A stretch of 18,094 bases of DNA from contig CAMJPH010000046.1 in assembly GCA_946407715.1 (NCBI GenBank), positions 1 to 18,094 of the forward strand. Direction: 5' to 3'. The notes beneath the pieces are model-generated. The model did not search any database, was not told where the DNA came from, and saw nothing but the letters and a program-made list of their open reading frames with translations. Below are positions 1 through 8,062 of the stretch, piece by piece. Numbering within the stretch: the first letter of the stretch is position 1; every line of letters begins with the position of its first letter. Source of the stretch: an uncultured Bacteroidales bacterium (GTDB lineage: Bacteria; Bacteroidota; Bacteroidia; Bacteroidales; WCHB1-69). Made by a program: the position numbers and the translations under genes.

Positions 1-1034
1 CCTATTCGCTGAACGAGGACCAGCAGTGGTGGTGGCGCAAGCTCTACTGGTACGGGCTGGGCGAGTTCATGTACAAGAACAGCATCGAAACCGACCATCT
101 GCAGTTCATGAACTTCGCGTTCCCGGACGACGCGAAGCCGGCAGGGGAGTTGTCTTACCCGAAGGCGGAAGACACTGATTCCGTGATTGTTCCCATCGGA
201 GGGGGCAAGGATTCTGTGGTAACGTTGGAGGATTTGCGAACGACCCGCAAGGTGGTGCCGTTCATAATCAACCCGCGTGGGGCGACCCTCGACTGCGCCC
301 GCGTGGCCGGCTTCGACCGCGAGGAACAGATTCTCGTCCTGCACCGCCAAATCGACCCGAAACTGCTGGAACTCAACGCGCATGGCTTTCTCAACGGACA
401 CACGCCCTTCTCCGCGATGCTGGCCTTCTACTCCGTGCTGCTCAGCTCGGTCACGGGCATCCGCGATGTGGCCCTCTCTAACGAGTCGAGCGCGAACGAA
501 CCGACGATTCCTGGTACCTACATCAACCACCAGTATTCCAAATCGTTAGAGTTTGAGACCGATTTCCGCGACTATGTTCACGACTGGATGGGCGACAGCA
601 ACCACTATTACAGTCATTTGCGTCCGCTCAACGAGCTGCAGATTGCCGAGCGGTTTGCGCAGTACCCGCAATATTTCCCGGTCTTCAAGAGCTGCAACGT
701 CGGCAGCAAGGAGAACAAATGGTGCGGTCATTGTCCGAAGTGCCTCTTCGCCTACATCATCCTCTCGCCGTTCATCCCCGACGTACAGCTGCAGGAAATT
801 TTCGGTCATGACCTCCTCGACGACCCGACCTTGGAGCAGACATTCGACGAGCTGTCGGGCCTCTCCAAGATCAAGCCCTTCGAGTGCGTGGGTACGGTCC
901 GCGAGGTCAACGAAGCCCTGCGCCGCATCTGCAACACTCACGGCGACAAGTACTTGCTGAAGCACTATGTCAACGCCACGCTTGCGCAGATGGAGGACGA
1001 TATGCTGGAGGAGTATTACAATATGGCACCGTAG
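1..1034 (+). CDS. murL: MurL-like PP-loop protein, 5' end outside the window
   Basis: The reading frame is open from base 3, so the true start lies upstream; the ATG at 69 is internal. The product resembles MurL, UDP-N-acetylmuramoyl-L-alanyl-L-glutamate epimerase, a cytoplasmic ATP-dependent enzyme that converts terminal L-Glu to D-Glu in a peptidoglycan precursor. Seen: a PP-loop-like GGGKDS at about bases 198-215, the segment ELNAHGFLNGHTPFSA, then ANEPTIPG, NHQYSKSLEFE, the cysteine cluster WCGHCPKC, and KPFECVGTV near the end. I recall this order from MurL-type proteins; that is memory, not a search. The C-terminus is complete (TAG at 1032-1034). In the known pathway MurL works with MurD2, which adds L-Glu, but no murD2 is visible here. 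It could instead be another PP-loop enzyme of the same superfamily. GC-rich like tolC and hlyD. Confidence 0.7.
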   Translation, partial: YSLNEDQQWWWRKLYWYGLGEFMYKNSIETDHLQFMNFAFPDDAKPAGELSYPKAEDTDSVIVPIGGGKDSVVTLEDLRTTRKVVPFIINPRGATLDCARVAGFDREEQILVLHRQIDPKLLELNAHGFLNGHTPFSAMLAFYSVLLSSVTGIRDVALSNESSANEPTIPGTYINHQYSKSLEFETDFRDYVHDWMGDSNHYYSHLRPLNELQIAERFAQYPQYFPVFKSCNVGSKENKWCGHCPKCLFAYIILSPFIPDVQLQEIFGHDLLDDPTLEQTFDELSGLSKIKPFECVGTVREVNEALRRICNTHGDKYLLKHYVNATLAQMEDDMLEEYYNMAP

Positions 1035-1036
1035 TC

Positions 1037-1097
1037 AATTAGTAATTGGTGAATTGTGATTGGTGATTAGTGATTAGTGAATTGTGATTTGTGAATT
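1037..1097. repeat. short degenerate tandem repeats of GTGATTAGTGAATT type
   Basis: Between murL and the next start, the spacer is built almost entirely of GTGAATT, GTGATTG and GTGATTAGT units. A shorter tract of similar GTGAA(C/T) units follows the tolC stop at 4021-4049. I associate such tracts with gene ends in Bacteroidota. No function can be read from it. Confidence 0.6.
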
Positions 1098-2517
1098 ATG
1101 AAGAAAATAGTACTTTCTCTTTTTTTTGTTTTGCACTGCGATAGTTGGTTTTTCGCAGGTTAAATTGGATTATACGGCTAAGCCGAAAGCGGAAGCGAAA
1201 GGGTTTTCCGCTAAAGGATTGTCGGCGACGAGCGCGCAATTCCTCTATCAGTTAAAACAGGCGGAAGCCACGGCCGACCGCTCCGCCAAGGCGTCCGCGT
1301 ATGCTAAACTGCAACGCGAATATGACCTTGTGCAGGGGAAAGTCTCGGCCGTTGTTGTTCTTGCATCTGGCAAAACGGTCCAGGATCTGTCCGCCTACGA
1401 TGTGACCGTGGGCGTCGTGTCGGGTAATCTGGTCACCGTGACGATCCCTGTCAGCCGTTTCGCAGAGTTGGCGGAATCAGGTGTCTGTTCCTCCATCAAC
1501 ATGGGAGGAGAACAGCACCTGATGCTGGACAACGTCCGCCCGAATTTGGGTATCGACATGATCCATGCGGGAATGAACCTGCCGCAAGGCTATGATGGCA
1601 GCGGCGTGGTGGTGGGCGTCATCGCTCTCTGGATGCAGCACAACCCCTCGCTGGGCACCGACTCCGCACGGGCCATCCTGCACAGCACGGCCCGCAACGA
1701 CCGTTACACCGGAAATTGCGTGTCAACGCCCAGCAACATTTGGGGGCACGGCAAGGTGAACGCTTTCGGCGGACTGCCCGTCAACACCTCGATGTGGCTG
1801 CTCAACACCTTTTCTGAAACGGACGTTTTCGGCTATGTGGAAGGCGGCGGCGTGGTGGTGGAAGGAACTCATACCATCACGGCCATTCCGAACACCAACC
1901 ACATTTTCGTGGCATGGGAAGACGGCGTCACCGACAATCCCCGCACCGTCAATGTCACCTGCGACACCACCTTTATCGCCTTGTTCTCCCAAATCAGTTA
2001 CGAGGATTGCGATACAATCGAGGATTTCCCATGGACGGCGGAATTTGACGAGAACTTCACCTGCTGGAAACTGATAGATGCCGATGGTGATGGCTCTAAC
2101 TGGGCGAAATTTCCAGCCACTATCGCATCCTTAGGCACAGGACCAAGTGTCACCAATTTGGACAACTGGCTGGTCAGTCCGGCCATCCAAGTGAACCAGC
2201 ACTTAAAGGCCAAAATGTCCACCAGATGCATCAGTCCGATCGGCTCTCAGGACTGTTCGATTTTGTTATCCACTTCAGGCAGCGAAACAACAGATTTCAC
2301 CACCGTACTCGGCACCCATACCTTTACATCAACGGAAGTAATAGTTTTTTCACTGCCGTTGGATAATTACCAGGGCCAGACAGTGCGTATTGTGGTGCGT
2401 CACCATAATTGTGCCACTCTTGCTGCATCGCTGTTCTTAAATGATTTCTCCATAGAAGTCGTTGAGGATTCCGTTTCCGTGCCCTCATACGTTGGGATGC
2501 GTGACGTAGGACTGTGA
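1098..2517 (+). pseudogene. degenerate S8 (subtilisin-like) protease with cleaved-adhesin-type C-terminus
   Basis: Remnant of a secreted serine protease. The ATG at 1098 opens a signal peptide but stops after 21 codons (TAA 1161-1163). Removing one T from the T8 run at 1120-1127 gives a clean leader, MKKIVLSLFLFCTAIVGFSQ, joined to the long downstream frame. The prodomain-like part ends in GSGVVVGVI, where family members continue with the catalytic Asp (DTG/DRG). Here it jumps directly to ALWMQHNPSLGTDSARAIL and WGHGKVNAFGGL, which normally follow the catalytic GTSMA serine. Asp, His and Ser of the triad are therefore all absent. After this come one repeat of the bacterial EGTHTITAIPN..F.AWEDG type and a choice-of-anchor/cleaved-adhesin-like domain (DNWLVSPAIQV). 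It ends in VGMRDVGL without a recognisable T9SS sorting domain. Best read as a pseudogene; phase variation or an assembly error in the T tract are alternatives. Confidence 0.75.
1120..1127 (+). other. T8 homopolymer causing a frameshift in the signal peptide
   Basis: Eight consecutive T within the signal-peptide codons. With seven T the ATG at 1098 reads straight through into the long frame ending at 2517; with eight it stops at 1161. Such tracts are prone to slippage in replication, transcription and sequencing. Confidence 0.8.
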
Positions 2518-2533
2518 GGAGATGTGACCTTTT

Positions 2534-2582
2534 GTAAAATAGGCTTACACCTGCAGTAAGATTTTCTTACACTATTTGTAAA
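2534..2582 (+). promoter_or_regulatory. 22-bp-phased CTTAC/GTAAG dyads upstream of tolC (activator site 1)
   Basis: GTAAA at 2534, CTTAC-N7-GTAAG at 2544-2560 and CTTAC-N7-GTAAA at 2566-2582. Equivalent half-sites recur every 22 bp, about two helical turns. The same arrangement is found before hlyD and the permease gene, at the same distance from a -24-like box. Inferred to be the enhancer-like binding site of a sigma-54-dependent regulator; the regulator is not in the window. Confidence 0.7.
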
Positions 2583-2624
2583 CTGTAATATGCTGACTAT
2601 CTAACAATCAGCACATTACGGTTT

Positions 2625-2640
2625 TGGCATTCTTTTGGCA
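2625..2640 (+). promoter_or_regulatory. candidate sigma-54 promoter of tolC
   Basis: TGGCATTCTTTTGGCA has the invariant GG (2626-2627) and GC (2638-2639) at the 12-bp offset of the -24/-12 consensus TGGCACGN4TTGCA, with an imperfect -12 box. A start of transcription near 2651 would give a leader of about 50 nt. The flank ACGGTTTTGGCAT is shared with the hlyD promoter. Confidence 0.6.
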
Positions 2641-2654
2641 TGTTCTTTTCGGAA

Positions 2655-2683
2655 TTGTAGAGACGCGCCATGGCACGTCTACG
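2655..2683. repeat. palindromic intergenic repeat in the tolC leader (TTGTAGAGACG family)
   Basis: TTGTAGAGACG (2655-2665) and CGTCTAC (2676-2682) flank the perfect palindrome GCCATGGC (2667-2674). A relative with AAACGC/GCGTTT arms sits at 13793-13822. Resembles dispersed palindromic intergenic repeats of Bacteroidota. The ATG at 2670 is part of this repeat and is not taken as the tolC start. Confidence 0.6.
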
Positions 2684-2702
2684 ATATCAAAAACGGAAAA
2701 AC

Positions 2703-4037
2703 ATGTCAAGAAGAACGAACATAGCCCTATTGATGATGCTTTTGTTTGGGGCGGCAAACGCGCAGGACACGGCGGTGATGACCCTGCGCGATTGCATCCA
2801 CTATGCTCTGTCGCATTCGGCCGAGATGCGCGTGCTGCAGGCCGACCTCGGCGACGCGCAGCTCTCCCGCCGCAACGCCATCCTCAACGCCTTCACCCCG
2901 GTAGTCAGCGGCGATGTTTACGCTTACTCCAACTTCGGCCGCTCCATCGACCCCGAGACGAACACCTACAGCACCACCACCTCCTTCCACAATGGTTACG
3001 GTGTCTCTGCCGGCATCACCCTCTTCAACGGATTCAGAGCAGTCAACAACTTGAAAATCACGAAACTGGCAGAGTCGACGGGCGTGACGAGAATCCAGCA
3101 GAGCGAAGACCGGATCCGTCTCGCCACGATGGAGGCCTACTGCAATGTGCTCTATTACACGGAGTTGTTGAAAACGCTACAGTCGCAGACGGAGACGGCG
3201 GAGACGGCCTTGCGGCTCGCGCAACGGCAGAGGGAGTTGGGGCAGAAGTCGCCGGCGGAGGTACTGCAGATGGAGGCAGACCTCTCCGACCGCAGGTACA
3301 GGTTCATCGTCTGTGAGAACCAACTTCAGAACTCCTATATCACGTTGAAAGACATTATGTTATATCCGACAGAACAGCCGTTCTCCGTCACGGATGTGGA
3401 CGCGGACACGGTGTTGTCGGATGCGGTGCGTGCAATGGAGGTGAGTCGGGCGGCGGAGCGTCTGCCGGCCGTAATCATAGCCGAAAATGAGCGGCAGACC
3501 GCCCGTCTCGCCTTCAAAACAGCGAAGTGGCAGCTGTTGCCGTCGCTGTCGCTGTACGGTGGCTGGTCCTCGACCTACTTCACCTACCCGGGGCGTGCTG
3601 ACTACGTGCCCGTTCCCTATTGGAGGCAACTCTCCGACAACGGTGGCGAGTACGTGCAGTTGTCGCTGAGCATCCCGATTTACGACAGGCTGTCGCGGCA
3701 GACGGAAATCGCGCGTCGGCGCAACGACTGCGACCGTGCGGAAGCCCGATACGCGCAGGCCCGGCAGACCGTGGAGGCCGAAATCCACCGTGCCCTCGCC
3801 GACCGCGACGGGGCCGCCGCCGCCCTCCGTCAGGCCGAGCAGCACGCCGCCCTCCAGCAGCAACTCTATGCAATGAGTGCCAAGCAGTTCGAGCAGGGCC
3901 TCATCTCCGCCCTCGACTACCGGACCGTCGCCGACAACCACCTGAACGCCACCGCCGAACTGCTCAACGCGAAGCTGCAGCTGTTTGTGAAGACGTGGGT
4001 GGTGAGGTATTATTTTGGTTTAGTGAACAGTGAATAG
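2703..4037 (+). CDS. TolC-family outer-membrane efflux protein
   Basis: 444 aa, the outer-membrane channel of a tripartite exporter, expected to dock onto an HlyD-type adaptor. The chosen start gives a standard signal peptide (MSRRTNIALLMMLLFGAANA, then QDT). The ATG at 2670 would put an arginine/lysine-rich stretch before it and lies inside a palindromic repeat. After cleavage the OEP pattern follows: MTLRDCIHYALSHSAEMRVLQADL, aromatic YSNFGRSIDP with GITLFNGFRAVNNLK (first beta-strand region), a long alpha-helical hairpin rich in Gln and Glu (ETALRLAQRQRELGQKSPAE), then a second copy-like half with LSLSIPIYDRLSRQTEIARRR. The length is normal for the family. It stands alone, not in an operon with hlyD, but shares its upstream regulatory module with hlyD and the permease gene, so it is probably co-regulated with them. 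GC-rich. Confidence 0.9.
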   Translation: MSRRTNIALLMMLLFGAANAQDTAVMTLRDCIHYALSHSAEMRVLQADLGDAQLSRRNAILNAFTPVVSGDVYAYSNFGRSIDPETNTYSTTTSFHNGYGVSAGITLFNGFRAVNNLKITKLAESTGVTRIQQSEDRIRLATMEAYCNVLYYTELLKTLQSQTETAETALRLAQRQRELGQKSPAEVLQMEADLSDRRYRFIVCENQLQNSYITLKDIMLYPTEQPFSVTDVDADTVLSDAVRAMEVSRAAERLPAVIIAENERQTARLAFKTAKWQLLPSLSLYGGWSSTYFTYPGRADYVPVPYWRQLSDNGGEYVQLSLSIPIYDRLSRQTEIARRRNDCDRAEARYAQARQTVEAEIHRALADRDGAAAALRQAEQHAALQQQLYAMSAKQFEQGLISALDYRTVADNHLNATAELLNAKLQLFVKTWVVRYYFGLVNSE

Positions 4038-4049
4038 TGATCAGTGAAC
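4021..4049. repeat. short GTGAA-type repeat tract at the tolC 3' end
   Basis: Starting at the tolC stop, units of GTGAACA, GTGAATA, GTGATCA and GTGAACG follow each other. Same style as 1037-1097. No function assigned. Confidence 0.5.
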
Positions 4050-4110
4050 GGATTGTAAATTGTCGAATGAGCTCTGTGTTTTGAAAAACATATTCTTTTA
4101 ACAGCCCATT

Positions 4111-4139
4111 CCTCTCCTCTGGAGAGGTGCCCGCAGGGC
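4111..4139. repeat. two small hairpins in the spacer after tolC
   Basis: CCTCTCC-TCT-GGAGAGG (4111-4127) gives a 7-bp stem, followed by GCCC-GCA-GGGC (4129-4139). No T-run follows, so a classical intrinsic terminator is not supported. It adjoins the broken leader repeat at 4153-4196 and is probably part of the same dispersed repeat. Confidence 0.5.
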
Positions 4140-4152
4140 GGGGTGGTAAGGC

Positions 4153-4196
4153 AAAACGTACGAAGTGCAATTAACCCCATACAAGCGCAGCGCAGT
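4153..4196 (+). repeat. leader repeat, copy A (truncated)
   Basis: Nearly identical to the leaders of hlyD (10897-10946) and the permease gene (15650-15698): a GTAC-GAA-GTGC hairpin, ATTAACCCCATAC, then AAGCGCAGCGCAGT. The right arm GTGTGGGG of the second hairpin is missing. No gene starts after it on this strand, so it is an orphan, perhaps the stub of a leader whose gene was displaced by the C10 protease operon. Confidence 0.65.
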
Positions 4197-4263
4197 CAGA
4201 TTTGGGCTGGTAACACTGGAATCCGCGGTGGGATAGTGCATTGGAAGCGCGAGAATGAACACA

Positions 4264-7200
4264 CTAACTCTTCACAAACTTCCTCATCAATAGGCCTTCT
4301 GAAGTATATACTTTTAGTATGTACGTCCCCTGTGATAATTGTGACACATTGATTTCTGAGTGTCGGTCGTGTTCGATAGTCTGTACGAGTATTCCTGTCA
4401 TGGAGTAAATCTCTATTCTTTGTATTGGGTAATCGACCGGAACAATCAAGTGGAAGCAGTCTGCTACGGGGTTGGGATAGAGCGTAATAGCCGCCATTTC
4501 GTTTCCTTGAATCCCTGTTTCCCGAGAGACCGAAATGTGCAACCGATAGGTTCCCGTTGCACCATCTTGTTGAGGTACAATGCGATAATATAGTCTGCCT
4601 CCATTCTCAATTGTCATGGTGGGTATGTAGTTCCCATAAACCGAAGACCAGTTGATGCCATCGTCTGACACGGATATTTTTGCATCCACGGAGCAGCTTG
4701 GATCATTCGCGCAATCGAATATCACGGCATCCACATAATATGTGTAATCAGCGGGAAAATCAATTTTGTAATGATCCACATCGGAAGATGTATGGAACGT
4801 TTCGTCAGCGACAACAGAAGAGGACTGTTCGCTGATTGTGGCCAACAAATAGGAAGTGTTCACCGTATTGTTCGGCTCGTACATATCCGGCTCTATTCCA
4901 TCCATCCGGGCAACAATAATTCGCAACTGGTAGGTTCCGATTTCATAGTCCGTATAAGGTAATACCCTGAAATACACAGTTCCACCATCAGGAAGTGTCA
5001 ATTCAGGCATTGAACTTCCATGATTTGATGACCAATCATTCCCATCGGTGGAAGTGGCAAATTTTGCATCAGCTGTATAATTATTGTCATTATAGCTATC
5101 CAGCAAATCAGCATTTACAGTATATGAATATCCTGCCGGGAGGTTGATTTTGTAGTAATCATTATCGGTGGTGACATGGAAATTTGCGTTGACATTGTAA
5201 TTATGACTGTTGGAATTGACAGTGCCGAGATTGTAAGCAGTGGCGGAGGTGTTGTTTGGCTCATATATATCAGGTTCCATTCCTCCAGTCCGTATAACAC
5301 TTATTTGCAGCTGGTAGGTGCCAATTTCATGGTCTGTGTATGGAAGGACCCGGAAATAGAGGGTTCCGCCATTGCTTATCGTCAAAGCAGACATAGAACC
5401 ACCGTAATTGGATGACCAATTGTTTACATCCGTGGATGTTGCAAACTTGGCATCGGCCGAATAATTGCTGTTATTGTAACTATTGAGGATGTTTGCATTT
5501 ATGGAGTAAGAATATCCCACAGGAAGGTTAATCTTGTAGTAATCATTATCGGTGGTGACATGGAAGTTCGCGTTGATATTGTAATTCTGGCAGTTGGAGT
5601 TGACAGTGCCGAGATTGTAAGCAGCAGCAGAGGTATTGTTTGGTTCGTATTGGTCGGGATTGATAGACCTAATTACGAGAGTATGCAATGAATACGTACC
5701 TATATCACCTTGACTTGTAGGAGTCACTTTGAAATATACAGTACCGCCATCACTCATCGTAGTTCCACACTGATTCAAAATAGCTGTTAAAACACTTGCA
5801 TCATAATCGAAAGGGCCTTGCCAAGATGCTGTATTGTCAACCGAGAAATAGAACTTCGCATCCACAGAATAAGATATGTCATCATTATAATACATATCTT
5901 GCAGGACAGGAACAAAATCATAGGAATAACCAGACGGAAGTACTATTTTATAATAGTCCACATCAGTAGTATTATGGAAGTTTGCCCCATTCGTATTCAC
6001 TTCGGCCATATTATCAGTGAAAACCGGAGTAAGCGAATATGCGGTTGAAACTGTATTGTTGGTTTCATAAATATCCGCCATTGGGGCATCAAGAATAGTG
6101 ATTCGCACTGGATTTTGGTAGTATGTGCTTCCCGCATAAATCCAATATGACGATCCTTGCGGTTTATAACGTAAAGCTAACAAATAGTCTCCCGATGGTA
6201 CGCTAACTACTCCTGTAAAATCAATCCCGTCTGGTGCGTATGACATGGCAGGAATAGGAGATGAAAAGATTGTGTCTTGGATGGTTTGGATATATGAACC
6301 AGTTAGAGAGAACAGTGCCACTGAAACAGCGCCATAATAAGGATACGTAGTCGCATTTGCAGGACTGACATTAACTGTCAATGAATGACCTGAATAAATC
6401 GGTTCTTCGGACAAATAAAAGTCAGAATATGTTTCAATATCAGCTGAATAATGTACGGTAAACGATGCGAAATTGATGTTGTTGATATTATCTTTGACAA
6501 TTCTTGATGTAGCAGGATCGTTCAGATTGGTGGTAGATGTGATAAAGACATAATACACTCCAGGGCCTATTGGCAATCCGCCTTGAACTGTAAAACTTTT
6601 GTTCACATAGTGATTGGGAGTAATTGTGGTATAGTTTGATGGTATTTCTGCGACAACATTTCCATCTATGTCAGACACGATTGCCACCAGATAACCGTTG
6701 AAATTGGCATTACCTGTATTTGCCACTGCACAACTAATCGCAATTGGATGATTGGGACCAAACAAATAGCTGGTATCGGATGTCGCCAATGTTCCATGCA
6801 TTGTGAGATCGTAATTGGGGTGAATTGTTTGATTGGCTGGTGAGATGTGAATGATAGCCTGTTGCCCATAACTGTAATTTCCATATCCACTACCAGTCCC
6901 CCCAGAGCCAGGAGCAAGGGCAGAAATGGAGAAATAACCATCATCCTGTCCACTCCATCCCCAATTGAAGTGAAAAAGGTTGTTGTTTGAATATCCATCA
7001 CAAACAAAAGCATGTCCAGCTGTATTGTTTGCATCATGTCCTGTGTAAAGAATCACCCTGTTTGAATCCAATTCGTTTTTTAATATGCTAATCCATTGTT
7101 CATACGTGTAATCAGACTTAGATATACCTGTAAGATTGTCACTGTAGTTAAAGTATGTTTTTAACGCTGTTTCGGGGCAAGGTAATCCTAATCCAATATT

Positions 7201-8031
7201 GTCAATGAAAAATGGGATCCCACTAGCATCTGTTCCATAATTCATATCTACACTCACTCCGCACATATACATCAATGAAGATATGGCACTTGCCTGCATA
7301 AGAGTATACGAAGAAGATGTAGAATAGTCGTTCAACATCTCATTCCAAGCAATTCCAGTTTCAAAATTTACACTTTGTGTGCCGTAAATAGGATCCGTAT
7401 AAGTATGGGATCCGACACCAATTTGAGGATATTCCCAATATTTCAGTACCTGTGCCATTGCTGTGGCAACACAACCAGTATAGGTGTTGTCGTCAGCATC
7501 GTAATCGTATGGGCAAGATAAATTATACGGCCAAATCTGATCCCAGTGTGTGGATAACAAAGGTGTAACATTGGTGATACTTTTTATAGGCAACTGTTCT
7601 CCAGCCAATAGCCTTCCCCATTCTTTTCGTGTTTCATCAGAACATCTGAACAAATACGTGTTCTGTATTTGTTGCTCGTAACCGTTTAACCAATCTTTGA
7701 GGTTACGAGGCATATTCTCAATTTGGAAAGAATTATCCATAGAATACCCTAATATGGGGATTGCATTATCATTGGCCGAAACAATGACAAAACCATTGCC
7801 ATTGACTGCATTAAAGATGTAGAACCCCGAGAAAAGGGTGTCCATTGGAAGAAGGCGAAAGTCTGGGGTCTCACGTTGGAAACGCAGTGTCTTGCCTTTC
7901 ACTGATGGTCCCGTATTGTTCTGTTTCCAGAAATTGACGGCCACCCTTTTGGCTGTTAAAGTGTCAACCGGGTTGGCGAAAGCCAAGTTGGTGCTGATGA
8001 TCAGTGTTAATACCAATGTGATTTTCTTCAT
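4264..8031 (-). CDS. secreted C10 (streptopain-type) cysteine protease with PPC-like repeats and T9SS sorting domain
   Basis: 1255 aa. Start taken at the ATG at 8031 (MKKITLVLTLIISTNLAFA, signal peptide); the frame opens with a TTG at 8049, which is less likely. After an N-terminal prodomain comes the C10 catalytic domain with Cys187 in GCVATAMAQ, His340 in AGHAFVCDGY and Asn356-Trp357 in NWGW, matching the family's Cys-His pair and oxyanion/support residues. So the protease looks intact. A beta-rich linker follows, then four repeats of about 128-140 aa starting at residues 653, 793, 921 and 1049, each with D.YE(P/T)NNT, a DxDYYKI-like core and GTY(Q/S/R)L near the end, resembling bacterial pre-peptidase C-terminal (PPC) domains. 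The last ~75 residues (LYPNP..., IEIYSMTG, LSQGTYILKVYT) are a type A T9SS sorting domain, so the product should be exported and surface-attached or released. Last gene of a three-gene operon, 31 bp after its neighbour. AT-rich. Confidence 0.92.
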   Translation of the reverse strand: MKKITLVLTLIISTNLAFANPVDTLTAKRVAVNFWKQNNTGPSVKGKTLRFQRETPDFRLLPMDTLFSGFYIFNAVNGNGFVIVSANDNAIPILGYSMDNSFQIENMPRNLKDWLNGYEQQIQNTYLFRCSDETRKEWGRLLAGEQLPIKSITNVTPLLSTHWDQIWPYNLSCPYDYDADDNTYTGCVATAMAQVLKYWEYPQIGVGSHTYTDPIYGTQSVNFETGIAWNEMLNDYSTSSSYTLMQASAISSLMYMCGVSVDMNYGTDASGIPFFIDNIGLGLPCPETALKTYFNYSDNLTGISKSDYTYEQWISILKNELDSNRVILYTGHDANNTAGHAFVCDGYSNNNLFHFNWGWSGQDDGYFSISALAPGSGGTGSGYGNYSYGQQAIIHISPANQTIHPNYDLTMHGTLATSDTSYLFGPNHPIAISCAVANTGNANFNGYLVAIVSDIDGNVVAEIPSNYTTITPNHYVNKSFTVQGGLPIGPGVYYVFITSTTNLNDPATSRIVKDNINNINFASFTVHYSADIETYSDFYLSEEPIYSGHSLTVNVSPANATTYPYYGAVSVALFSLTGSYIQTIQDTIFSSPIPAMSYAPDGIDFTGVVSVPSGDYLLALRYKPQGSSYWIYAGSTYYQNPVRITILDAPMADIYETNNTVSTAYSLTPVFTDNMAEVNTNGANFHNTTDVDYYKIVLPSGYSYDFVPVLQDMYYNDDISYSVDAKFYFSVDNTASWQGPFDYDASVLTAILNQCGTTMSDGGTVYFKVTPTSQGDIGTYSLHTLVIRSINPDQYEPNNTSAAAYNLGTVNSNCQNYNINANFHVTTDNDYYKINLPVGYSYSINANILNSYNNSNYSADAKFATSTDVNNWSSNYGGSMSALTISNGGTLYFRVLPYTDHEIGTYQLQISVIRTGGMEPDIYEPNNTSATAYNLGTVNSNSHNYNVNANFHVTTDNDYYKINLPAGYSYTVNADLLDSYNDNNYTADAKFATSTDGNDWSSNHGSSMPELTLPDGGTVYFRVLPYTDYEIGTYQLRIIVARMDGIEPDMYEPNNTVNTSYLLATISEQSSSVVADETFHTSSDVDHYKIDFPADYTYYVDAVIFDCANDPSCSVDAKISVSDDGINWSSVYGNYIPTMTIENGGRLYYRIVPQQDGATGTYRLHISVSRETGIQGNEMAAITLYPNPVADCFHLIVPVDYPIQRIEIYSMTGILVQTIEHDRHSEINVSQLSQGTYILKVYTSEGLLMRKFVKS
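4887..6075 (-). repeat. four in-gene repeats of the C10 protease, 384-bp period for the last three
   Basis: Repeat units begin at D residues encoded at 6075, 5655, 5271 and 4887: 420, 384 and 384 bp apart. The last unit runs on to about 4500. Units 2 and 3 are nearly identical in DNA over long stretches; for example TGTAGTAATCATTATCGGTG occurs at 5151 and 5535. This indicates recent duplication or gene conversion. Units 1 and 4 are diverged. Confidence 0.8.
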
Positions 8032-8062
8032 ATATGATAAAAGTTTCAATAGGACAGTCTTG

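Noticed and set aside
2670..2702. Upstream ATG for tolC
   Set aside because: The ATG is part of the GCCATGGC palindrome and would put a basic tail before the signal peptide.
2624..3941. Long frames overlapping tolC on both strands (230, 193, 137 aa)
   Set aside because: Shadows of a GC-rich gene: biased composition, no domain sense, no promoters.
4111..4139. Intrinsic terminator after tolC
   Set aside because: Hairpins are present but no T-run follows; better explained as part of a dispersed repeat.
8032..8049. TTG start of the C10 protease
   Set aside because: The ATG at 8031 gives a standard signal peptide and a 31-bp gap to the preceding gene.
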